DNA of 64,000 bases, taken from the NCBI GenBank assembly GCA_007922195.1, contig ML682223.1:1289896-1353895 (forward strand), given 5' to 3'. The notes beneath the pieces were generated by a model, which saw nothing but the letters and a program-made list of their open reading frames with translations, was not told where the DNA came from and made no database searches. Position numbers and translations under genes: made by a program. This DNA comes from Podocnemis expansa (lineage: Eukaryota > Chordata > Testudines > Podocnemididae). Positions 55,853-64,000 of the stretch are shown here, in pieces; positions within the stretch are counted from its first letter, which is position 1, and every line of letters starts with the position of its first letter.

Positions 55853-56890
55853 TGTCACAGTATGCACATCTGTGCACCTGTGGATTATGATCTGCATGAT
55901 TTTTCTGTTCACTTGTGCTCTGTGATTGTACATTTTGATGCCGATTACACTATACAAGGCTTCTTTGTGGTTGCTCAAGACCTGTTCTAAATGATTGCTA
56001 TGGTATCTCGTTTTGTGAAGTGTCATGTATGTGTACAGATTTGTAGCACGTTTTACATTGTTCAGGGATGTGGCAGACAGAGCTTTCTTCCAGCAACACG
56101 TAAACAACCAAAGCTGTGAACAAGCAAGTATCTGGAGGATGTAGAAAAGAATATGCAAATTAAGTTCCCTGGCTCAGACCAGACAAAGAGATCACCTCTG
56201 CCCAGAAAGGGAGGGGTCCAGTGGGTTTGGAAACAAAGAGAAGCACTTGGAAGTATTTGGGGCTTTTTATCTGGGAATCTCCATCTTGAAACAACTTCAA
56301 GCAAGATCTGGGCTCTGCCTGACCTCAGGCAGAGACTCATTGTACAGGCATCTGACAACTGAACATCTTGAGCATAAACTTGGGCTATGAGGTCACTTCA
56401 GGTAGAGATATTAGGTTAATATGTGTGTTTTACCTTTTATTTCCTTGTGATCACTCCTGGCTCATTTATATTGAGATTCTGCCCTGATTGGCCATTTTCT
56501 TACTTAAAATTGTAATCTGATCATTAAACTAGTAGCAGTTTTACCTAAAGCTGTGCGGTCTTTTGAGAATGTGAATGAAGAAGGCCAGGCACAATACGTT
56601 TCTCTGTTAAATGGATGTGCATGAGTGCATGGTGTGTGGGAGTGGGTTCCAATCCCTGTAAGGCAGTGGCTCCTCGTTAAGAAACTGGGGTTAGGGCTCC
56701 TTGTTTGGGGATGATCTCTTGAGTAGCCAGAGGGCATACACCCACTGCTTGGGACATGGAACAAGGTAGGCTGGAGTGAATTGATTTTGGAGTGAGTAGT
56801 TACCCAGAAAGTGGTGTGAATGTGTTTAGGAGTGGGAATTGAGGGGTCACAGGGGCACACTGGTCCAGATTTGGGGAGCAGCTGGTCATA
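55853..56890 (+). mobile_element. Solo LTR-like element, 1038 bp, perfect 5-bp duplication
   Basis: Starts TGTCACAGTATGCAC and ends CTGGTCATA, flanked by CTCAG at 55848-55852 and 56891-56895. Copies A (2815) and C (35263) have the uninterrupted GTGTCTCAGTA site. Same family as 26660-27643. An ATTAAA signal lies near 56523 in the position of the AATAAA of its relatives. No genes inside. Confidence 0.8.
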
Positions 56891-57666
56891 CTCAGTATCT
56901 TCATCCTTTTGGTTTGTGTCTTTATTTCTCTGTCTCTCTTAAGTTCCAGTTCAGTAAGTTCACCGCCATGCTAAGAGGTGTAGTTGAAGCCTCTGCAGTG
57001 GATATGTGGGATGCCAGAGATTTCACAGCAAAATTGGTCATAAAGGGTTTTATGGGGTAGCCAGATTCTGTTCTCACATTCTGCCTTCAGTGGATCACCC
57101 CAGATTGACACTGTCATCACTGAGATAAAATCCGGACCTCTGTATTTTGAAGTCCCCATCTTACATGCCTGCTTTGAGAATGACACATAAACTGGGCATC
57201 TTTGTTCAGACTCTTTCAGGACGCTAACAGATCAGCTGTCCCTGTTGCAGGGCCTGAAGTTGTGATTTTCACAGCAGGAGGCCTAAAGTTCCAAACTAAG
57301 GGTGAAATTTTGGTCCCATTGAGATCAATGAGCAAACTCCCATCAGAGCCAAGGTTTCACCACATATCCACTTTCAGGGACTTAGATAAACTTCCTCCTC
57401 TTTTTTTTTTTCCTTCCCACCAGCCTTGAGGCTCTACTGACTTCAATTGGAGTCATACTATCATCTCTAAGAATGACTGAGCTCATCTGTGTTGGTTCCC
57501 AACCGCGATGGGAGAAGGAGACACCGGACTCAGTAGTTCTAACTGAGAAATGGGTTCGTTTATTTAGCGCAACAATGGGGAAAATTTTTCAACGGGTAAT
57601 CACAGTGACAATTGAGGTAGCAATCAACAACTGAAACAGCAACCTTACAAGACCAACTGAGGTAGC

Positions 57667-57796
57667 AAATCTATATAAGTAACACAGTAAAACAATAAAG
57701 CAAAACTGCAAATCTATATAAGTGACACAGCAAGACTGTAAAGCAAAACCGCAAATCTATATAAGTAACACAGTAAAACAGCAAGGCAAAACTGCA
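57667..57796. repeat. Tandem array, three 43-bp units
   Basis: Three copies of a unit starting GCAAATCTATATAAGT and ending AAAGCAAAAC(T/C), with few differences. Lies inside the LTR at 57490-58567. Confidence 0.85.
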
Positions 57797-58149
57797 AGAT
57801 AAAACTGTAAGGTATTTGCAACAAAGTAAAACTGCTAGGTATTCCCAACAAGACAAAATGGCAAGGTAAAACAAACTGCAATGTACTCGTAGGGGATTCC
57901 TATATACGTACCACAACCCAGGCTCCACTGACCAGCAGCATGAACACAAGAGGCATGGTAAGAGACACGACACGAGCTAGCTTTCCTCGGGAGACCCAAC
58001 TGTCAGAGTGATCAGTTCTGGCAGGTAACACATGAACCTCCATAACTTTTGCCAGTTGGCATTCCCTTTTTATAGGATTTTTAGCTCAGTGTTTTTCTGG
58101 TTCCCACACTGGGGGGTTTGTCATATTAGTGGTTCCCACGATTGAGATA

Positions 58150-58340
58150 GTAATTTTCCAATTAAGTTTTAAATTCCCAGGTGGGTCCAGATTCTTAGGT
58201 GGATCATAAATTCCTAGGTGGGACCCAAATTTCCAGGTGGGTCATAAATTCTCAGGTGGGCCCAGATTCCCAGGAGGGTCATAAATGCCTAGGTGGGACC
58301 TAACGTTCCAGGTGGTCATAAATTCCTAGGTGGGTTTCGG
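58150..58340. repeat. Minisatellite, about 18-bp units
   Basis: About ten variants of CCAGGTGGGTCATAAATT, alternating in a roughly 36-bp higher-order pattern. In LTR orientation it lies upstream of the TATA box, so it would sit in the U3 enhancer region. Confidence 0.85.
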
Positions 58341-58572
58341 TTCCCACGAAGTTAGTACCTTTCAGTTATGCTAGTCTGTAGCCTCCCAGATTCCAGGCCA
58401 CAGCCTCTTACGCTGTCCATAAGGGGTTTTTTAGTGCGCACTTGGTGGCAAATGGGGTGCCCGGGCAAGCGGCCCCTTATTAGTACATCAGGCACGAACA
58501 TGCCCCCCTGGCCGCTTGAATGAGCGAAAAGCGAAGGCGAGCGGCCACCCATCATCGGGCACGAACAATCTG

Positions 58573-59529
58573 GTCCACAGAAGAAATGAGAGGAGAGTAG
58601 TTAAAATCATAACCTCCTAGCTCAAGTTTTGTAAGCAATTAGGGATAAAAAAATTGGGGTTATGGTGAGTTCTGTGCTTTTTATTCCCCCACATTTCTGA
58701 CTCTGTATGGACTTAGAAGCACCAAAATGCAGTAAAAATAAAAGCATTTTCATGGCTTAGAGGAAAATGCACAGTGTTGGCACGCTCACTGAGGGGGGTC
58801 CAGGAATCACAACTTGTGTGGGTTGGGGGAGGCATCAGGATGTGACGTATCTAGATAGGGATAATGCAGAGTCATGAAACAAGGCAGTACACAGAAGGGG
58901 CATCCTGCCTAAATCACACACCACAGAGGTGTAACTAGGACTCCTGTAATCTGTCAGAGCAGGGAGTGTCTCAGACTGTAATGCAAACAAGAGATGCTGA
59001 AGTGAGTTTTATCTGACACCTTCTCACATCCAGCCTGTCCCTCTTCCTATGACAAATCCCAAAACAGCCTTGTGACAACTTCAGCAATTGCAGACTTAGG
59101 AAGCAATACCAGGAAGTTTTGGCTGGGTTTATAACCAGCAGGAAGATGTTAAAACATTATGTCACAGTTAGGAAGAGTTACCGGCTCTGGCATCTCTTGG
59201 TCTCCATGTCCTCTTTATTCCTCCCACCCTCAGATAGCTCCCTCTCTCCTTCCATGGAGAACATGAGCTGCTTCTGGGCTTTCCTGCTCACCTGTGCTGT
59301 GTAGATATTTCTGGGAGCTGTCACTGTGTGGTGTGTCAGGCTCCTAGCGTAGGTGCTTGGTGAGTGAATCAATGTGTGGCAGGGCAGAGGTGGCCAACTA
59401 AGTGCTGCCTAGGAATACCAGTTGGGAAGAAGGGTAAACACAGCCAGCCAGATGGCATGAGGATTGTGGAGGCACACAGTGAAAGGGTTATGGACACAAA
59501 AGAAATTGAGTTCTTTTTTTGACTTTTAG
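58573..59529. other. Unit D spacer, no gene seen
   Basis: Collinear with 35860-36200 of copy C at the start (TTCTGACTCTGTATGG against TTCTGGTTCTGTAGAGG), then diverged. No coding frame is conserved. Confidence 0.5.
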
Positions 59530-59815
59530 CTCCAAAACGGTACTGGGAACTTGTCCCAGAAGAAAAAGTAAGGGGCTTATATTACAGCAAGGGAGGTTCA
59601 ACCTAGACATTAGGGGGAAAAAGAATCCTAACGGTCAGGGTGATTAAATGCTGAAATAAGTTTCATTGGCAGTTCGTGGACTCTCCTGCTTTGGAGGTGG
59701 TTAAGAGCAGGTTAGACAAACACTTGTCAGGGATGGTTTAATGGAGGTACTTGGTCCAGCCCTGAGTGGAAGAAACTGAATTTGATGACCTGTCATGGTC
59801 CCTTCCAGTTTCTAT
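59530..59815 (+). mobile_element. CR1 LINE 3' fragment (old)
   Basis: AGGTTCAACCTAGACATTAGG, TTAAGAGCAGGTTAGACAAAC, GATGACCTGTCATGGTCCC and TTCCAGTTTCTATGAC are characteristic of an older CR1 3' end. Non-coding remnant. Confidence 0.8.
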
Positions 59816-61245
59816 GACAGTGTTGGAGATCTCGTGATCCTGAATGTGCCTGAATTGGGCACAGGCTTCGATCTCCTGCAAACCACAGAATACAGGGCTC
59901 TATCTCCTGCAGCCCATAGAATAAAAAGTTGGATGTCACAAAATTTTATTCAGTTATGTTTCCTAATTTTTTTCAGGCATTTTCCCAGTGGAAACAACCA
60001 TTAATCCTCATCTTGTTCAGTCTCCTATCAGATATGACACACTTTCTATAATTCCCTTTCCCATCCCTGGTGTCAGGATTCTCCCCAGTCCATTCAGCTG
60101 CAGATAGCAGAAGTCCAGAGCAGGCAATATGACCAGTTTATTAGGATATTCTTTACCCAGCCACTAAGTTTTCCCCCACTTCCTGGGTTACCTCAATATT
60201 TATAATGCATCTTAACCCATCATTTCTTTTTATTAGTATTAAAGATGATCCTTTTACCAATTCTAGCATATTGTAAAGCAACCTAATTCCTTATCCAGTC
60301 ATAGAACAAAGCAGATCATAAGGATACAATACAAAATGTATATTCCACAGGGCTGCGATCTTTATACAGTTACATTGGTGTTTTTCCTCATCTGAAATTT
60401 TCATGTGGTTAGAGTCTCATTGGATGCATTAGTTATGTGAAACATCACACCAAAATATTGTTTTATAAAAACATCATTTAGAAAAAATGCCTTCAGTAAG
60501 GTTCAGGCTTTAGCATGAAAGGACAATACATCTGAATGATTTGTGCATGTGTTTCAGGGATGTTTTCACAGATCCCCAGGCCAACAGGGACCATTATGGT
60601 CATTTAGGCTGAACTGTTGTCTGGCACTGCCCAGAGAACTTCCCCAAAGGAATTCCCAGGACAGAGATTTTAGGAGGAAAAAAAACAAAATCCAACTTTA
60701 GCTTACAAATTCTCAGTGATGGACATATATTAGGACCATTTGTAAAATGCTGCAATGGTTAATTACTCCATATGTTGATAAAGTGCACACCCTACTTACA
60801 AGCAGAATTTCTATACCTTCAACTTCTAGTCACAGAATGGTGTTAACATGTCCATCCTCACCTCTACAGCTTGTTATTCGATATTTGTTCCCCGCATGGA
60901 CTGTTATCAATTGAGTCCTTAAAATATTTCTTTGGGTATCAACATTGTGTATGCCACAACTGCACACATTTCCCAGCAGGACTTGCACCAGAGCAAAAGG
61001 AAGGGGTGAAATAGCTACACTTGACTCTACCTGAAATTCTGCTCTTTATCATCCCAGGATCACAATCTCTCTATTGGCTATATGGTCACACTGGAAAATA
61101 ATAATTTCATAATTCTCCCTTGATGCCTTCCATATCTTGTAAAGAGACATTTTTTCCCATGATACAGTCCCCCAAGCATCCCCTACCTTCTGAATGTCTG
61201 AGGGCACTCTCCCTGCTCAGTCAGATCAAAGAGGCACCTTATTTG
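59816..61245. other. Unit D spacer, no gene seen
   Basis: 60720-61100 is clearly collinear with 37790-38150 of copy C (GCACACATTTCCCAGCAGG near 60962). 60560-60680 resembles 37630-37740. No conserved open frame. Confidence 0.55.
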
Positions 61246-61250
61246 CATGA

Positions 61251-62081
61251 TGTGGTCAAGTCCTCCCCTCGTCAGGGCAAGGCAAGCAAAGAGGCAGGCA
61301 GTTCATGCCTTCAGCCCTAGCAGGGGCAAGGCAAACCAACCACGGCTCGGCTGGTAGCAGGGGAGGGAAGGGGAACGCAGGCCCGCCCGCACCACTGCGT
61401 TCCAGCCCAGGGCCCTAGCCGTGGCCACGCAGGGGGCCACTGTGTCAGTGGGGCTCCCGCCAAAATGCACTGACTCACAATTGTCCCTGGGCTACTTCCT
61501 TCCCTTGCCCAACGAGGCCTGGGGCATGCTGTCCTCATGGTCCTCCAGGTAGGATCCCCAGGGCATCCCCATCAGGCCCTGACTATCTTCGGGCGGCAAG
61601 GCCAGGAACTCGGCCTCCTCGGCCAATGGCAGCTCCTCCAGGTCACACAAGTCCAGAAGAGCTGGCTCACTGTCCTCCCCAGCAGAGGGGAGCTCATCCA
61701 GGTCCTCCCCAGCATCCGGCTGGTCTCCAGGACTCAGGCTCTCTGCGGAAGGAAGCTCATCAAGGTCCTTCCCTGGAGGAGTTTTCTCCAGGGGTGCAGT
61801 TGACCAAGGTTCATCCTCCCAGCTCTTCTGGGGCAGGGAGTCTGGTCACCCATCAGTCTCCTCCACTCCCTGTGGAGGGAGGGCTGCAAGGAGTAGCAAC
61901 CACTTCCCTCTAGGCTCCCTCCATGGCTGCCTGGTCCGCTCCCTTTTGTAGTCCTCCTGCTCCTGGCGCCCCTCCCTTTGGTTCCAGCCTCGGCCACTCT
62001 GCCAGACCTCCTCTGGCCAGTAGGGGGGTGCGGGCGCCCAGCTGCCTCTCTGCGGTTGCATAACTGCTCCCCTCTGCTACA
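61251..62081 (-). mobile_element. Solo LTR with acidic DLxELP coding-like segment, copy 3
   Basis: Flanked by CATGA at 61246-61250 and 62082-62086. Copy C has the empty site (38287). In minus orientation it runs TGTAGCAGAGGGG ... CTTGACCACA, with a TATA-like CTACAAAAGGGAG near 61955. From about 61770 to 61515 the minus strand encodes repeated acidic units: DLDELPSAE, DLDELPSAGEDSEP, LLDLCDLEELPLAEEAEF, ALPPEDSQ, SYLEDHEDS. This is the same pattern as copies 1 and 2. It is GC-rich relative to its surroundings. I do not recognise the product. Confidence 0.8.
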
Positions 62082-62086
62082 CATGA

Positions 62087-63010
62087 CCTTTGTATTTTCT
62101 TCAGTAAAGTTAAGTACTTAGCATAATTTTACTGTATATGGATAAATACATCCAGGTTCTGTCCATATTACTATAGGTAGTTTTGAGTTCAAAATAACTT
62201 TTTTCCTCAACTGCCTGGACACTGATTTTTTTTCCTTTGATAGTATGAACAAAGCCCAACAGAACTGTGTTTAGCTTGTTGTGATAGAAAATTCACTCTC
62301 TCCTAAACAGAACTGAAGAGGGTGATGGAGAGAAGGTCCAGCATTGTAGGGACAGGGGCAGGTTTCCTACTGAGATTGTACTAGCACTAGTAGAACACAC
62401 ATTTTTGCTTTGACCACTTTACCAATCTCTCCAGATGTGCTCCATTCAGCCCTGTCAGTTAAGAAGGCAGGGTAAAGAAACTACTGTACAGCTTATATCA
62501 AAGAGCTGGCTGGCTGCCTTCAAGATATTTTCTTACTGAAAGAAACAAGGGAAGTAACAAAGTACAAACTTCCAGCATGGTATGATAATGGCTGTTTCCA
62601 TGGGGAAAACTTGGCTCCTTTCCAACATAGGAATTGCAGCATGGATCAGACAGAGCCCAGTGTCATCGCTCTCTGCTTTGAGTCTGTCTGTGCTGGCATT
62701 TGAGCATGGTTACACAGACCTGTGTATCATGACACCAGATTCCTGGACTAAGTTTGTTCAGTATAATTATAAGCTTCTAAAGTGTTGAAGGACTTCATCC
62801 CCCCGCCCCCCCTTATCACATAGTTTGCACTTATTGACATCAAATATCACTGTGAGGACATCTATTGGTGTCAGAATGGGCTAAATAATTTAGTGCCATA
62901 TGTTAATGATGCCAACAACCCCTTTCTAGATTGTTAATAAATGTAAAATATAGATGTGCTATTTGTTATCTGTGTATTGTTCTTATCACTATGCTTCTCT
63001 TCCTTCACAG
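62087..63010. other. OR-3 upstream region
   Basis: Collinear with 38290-39000 of copy C. Near the gene, GATTCCTGGACTAAGTTTG (62738) followed by TTCAGTATAAT closely matches 5989-6020 upstream of OR-1. This pair is a candidate conserved upstream element or non-coding first exon. No TATA box stands out. Confidence 0.5.
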
Positions 63011-63054
63011 GCACTCTGGGCACTTCTGAGTGTGATTGGCAATTTGAACACCTG
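63011..63054 (+). promoter_or_regulatory. 5'UTR stub and 3' splice site of OR-3
   Basis: CTTCTCTTCCTTCACAG ends at 63010, and the 44-nt leader begins GCACTCTGGGCACTTCTG. The frame is open upstream to an ATG at 62956, but that ATG is on the intron side of the acceptor, so 63055 is the start used. Confidence 0.7.
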
Positions 63055-63993
63055 ATGGTGGCTTTAAACTTCACCCCTTCCAGCCCATCAACATTCATCC
63101 TAACTGGTATCCCTGGGCTAGAAGCTGTCCACATTTGGATTTCCATCCCTTTCTTTATGGTCTATGTCATCAGCCTGATAGGAAATTTTCTGATTTTGTT
63201 TGTTGTAAGCAAAGAGCAGAGTCTGCACAAGCCCATGTACCTACTTTTCTGCATGTATGCACTCGCAGGAATCGTGTCATCTACCTCCATCATGCCAAAG
63301 GCATTGAGCATATTTTGGTTCAATTTAAATATCATTACAATGGATAGCTGCCTTACCCAGATATTCTTCCATTCTACGTTTGGTGCTATGCAATCAGCTG
63401 TCCTTGTGACAATGGCCTTTGATCGCTATGTCGCCATATGTGACCCTCTGAGATACACCACCATCATCACCATTGAACGGATTTTTCTGTTAGGCATCCT
63501 GGGTTTGGTGCGATCTGTTCTGTTAGTTCTGCCCATGCCTGTGTTCCTGCGGACGCTTTCATTCTGCGCCAGCCGTGTTATAGCCCACACATACTGTGAG
63601 AACATTGCTTTGGTGAAGATCTCTTGTGGGGATACCACAGCCAATAGGATTTACAGCATTGTGATAACATTTGTGATCATTGTGTTTGATTTAATACTCA
63701 TTGGCCTGTCCTATGGTCTGATCCTCAGAGCTGTCCTTAATATCTCCTCCAAGAAAGTCCACCAAAAAGCCCTCAACACCTGCACAACACACATCTGTGT
63801 TATGGTGATATCTTATTCTACTTTTCTTTTCTCCATGTTGACTCACAGGTTTGGTCAAGGTATCCCTGCCCATGTTCACATCCTCTTGGCCAACCTCTAT
63901 GAACTTGTCCCCTCTATACTCAATCCTATCATTTATGGGATGAAAACCAAAGAGATTCGTGACAAAATCAGAAAACGTGTCTGCAGAATGTGA
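63055..63993 (+). CDS. Olfactory receptor, class I (family 52-like), OR-3
   Basis: An intact seven-transmembrane odorant receptor of 312 residues, ending seven bases before the window edge. Motifs are NFT at 5-7, GN at 43-44, HKPMYLLFCMYALAG at 58-72, TM3 Cys99, MAFDRYVAIC at 120-129, loop 2 cysteines 171, 181 and 191, LSY at 218-220, KALNTCTTHI at 238-247 and PSILNPIIYG at 286-295. It is closer to OR-2 than to OR-1 (shared FCASRVI, SCGDTT, HQKAL, GLILRAVL). Like OR-2 it has Gly at residue 72 instead of the usual TM2 Asp. It ends CRM, as OR-1 does. Expected at the olfactory neuron surface. Ligand unknown. Confidence 0.93.
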   Translation: MVALNFTPSSPSTFILTGIPGLEAVHIWISIPFFMVYVISLIGNFLILFVVSKEQSLHKPMYLLFCMYALAGIVSSTSIMPKALSIFWFNLNIITMDSCLTQIFFHSTFGAMQSAVLVTMAFDRYVAICDPLRYTTIITIERIFLLGILGLVRSVLLVLPMPVFLRTLSFCASRVIAHTYCENIALVKISCGDTTANRIYSIVITFVIIVFDLILIGLSYGLILRAVLNISSKKVHQKALNTCTTHICVMVISYSTFLFSMLTHRFGQGIPAHVHILLANLYELVPSILNPIIYGMKTKEIRDKIRKRVCRM

Positions 63994-64000
63994 AGTCCTG

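Larger units (their letters stand above)
57490..58567 (-). mobile_element. Solo retroviral-type LTR, 1078 bp, perfect 5-bp duplication
   Basis: On the + strand it runs TGTTGGTTCCCAACC ... GGGCACGAACA, with inverted TGTT/AACA ends, flanked by ATCTG at 57485-57489 and 58568-58572. Copies A (3388) and C (35844) have the empty site. In minus orientation it has a TATA box (CCTATAAAAAGGG, near 58072) and, downstream, an AATAAA signal (near 57562) followed by a short U5 ending GGGAACCAACA. That is the layout of an endogenous retrovirus LTR. No viral genes are present. It holds two tandem arrays (57667-57796 and 58150-58340). Confidence 0.88.
53850..64000 (+). repeat. Segmental duplication unit, copy D (contains OR-3)
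   Basis: Collinear with unit C, landmarks listed there. It is about 1.4 kb longer because three solo LTRs totalling 2.9 kb are inserted, partly balanced by losses. The right edge is the window edge. Confidence 0.8.

Noticed and set aside
57671..57973. 100-codon minus-strand frame rich in Leu, Cys and Tyr
   Set aside because: It is generated by the three 43-bp tandem units in the LTR and shows repeat periodicity, not protein-like conservation.
57667..58340. CRISPR-like array
   Set aside because: The repeats are contiguous without unique spacers and lie in a vertebrate LTR. These are ordinary tandem repeats.

Overview
The window reads as vertebrate nuclear DNA, most likely from a turtle (non-avian sauropsid). 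The evidence is a class I (family 52-type) olfactory receptor (OR) cluster embedded in CR1 LINEs whose 3' ends are ATTCTATGATTCTATGA-like, together with MIR-like SINEs, hAT-type MITEs, Penelope-like elements (PLEs), DIRS-type tyrosine-recombinase relics and solo LTRs. A turtle is favoured over a crocodilian by the dense short repeats ending in GTGCCAC / GACTAACA / AGGGATAGCC. No species can be named from the sequence alone. There are no prokaryotic features.

Only three genes are supported as intact. All are single-exon olfactory receptors on the + strand: OR-1 (6366-7304), OR-2 (40441-41412) and OR-3 (63055-63993). Each is preceded by a conserved 3' splice site and a 44-nt 5'UTR stub. They are tandem paralogues. 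OR-1 has lost both cysteines of the second extracellular-loop-2 disulfide. OR-2 and OR-3 carry Gly in place of the usual TM2 Asp. OR-2 has lost the stop codon used by the other two and reads 11 residues further.

The rest is layered repeat sequence on a segmental tandem duplication. Four copies of one ancestral unit are visible: A (1 to about 7330), B (about 15545-19998, truncated, no receptor), C (about 32680-41412) and D (about 53850-64000). C and D are each preceded by a further shared block (about 25580-30800 and 46345-53290), giving a C/D period of about 21-22.6 kb. The same hAT-like insertion sits at the same place in all four copies (1427-2228, 15819-19488, 33650-34717, 54635-55277), so it predates the duplications. 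Later insertions are copy-specific. Because the paralogous copies give empty sites, several LTR, MITE and PLE insertions can be delimited to the base with their target-site duplications.

By region: 1-7.3 kb is unit A with OR-1. 7.3-15.5 kb holds CR1 fragments, two LTRs, MITEs and a broken PNMA/Ty3-type gag on the minus strand. 15.5-20 kb is unit B with a GC-rich hAT MITE and an LTR nested in it. 20-32.7 kb holds PLE, DIRS, MITE and LTR fragments, including a PLE GIY-YIG endonuclease remnant, and a C-rich block. 32.7-41.4 kb is unit C with OR-2. 41.4-53.8 kb is intergenic with a 1.2-kb CR1 reverse-transcriptase relic and a TTTCGAAA-rich palindromic MITE. 53.8-64 kb is unit D with three solo LTRs and OR-3.

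The most interesting non-genic signal is that the short PLE tails keep a hammerhead-ribozyme-like core (CTGANGA, a GTGGG/CCCAC hairpin, then GAAA). The variable base among the best copies is the one that is free to vary in hammerheads.
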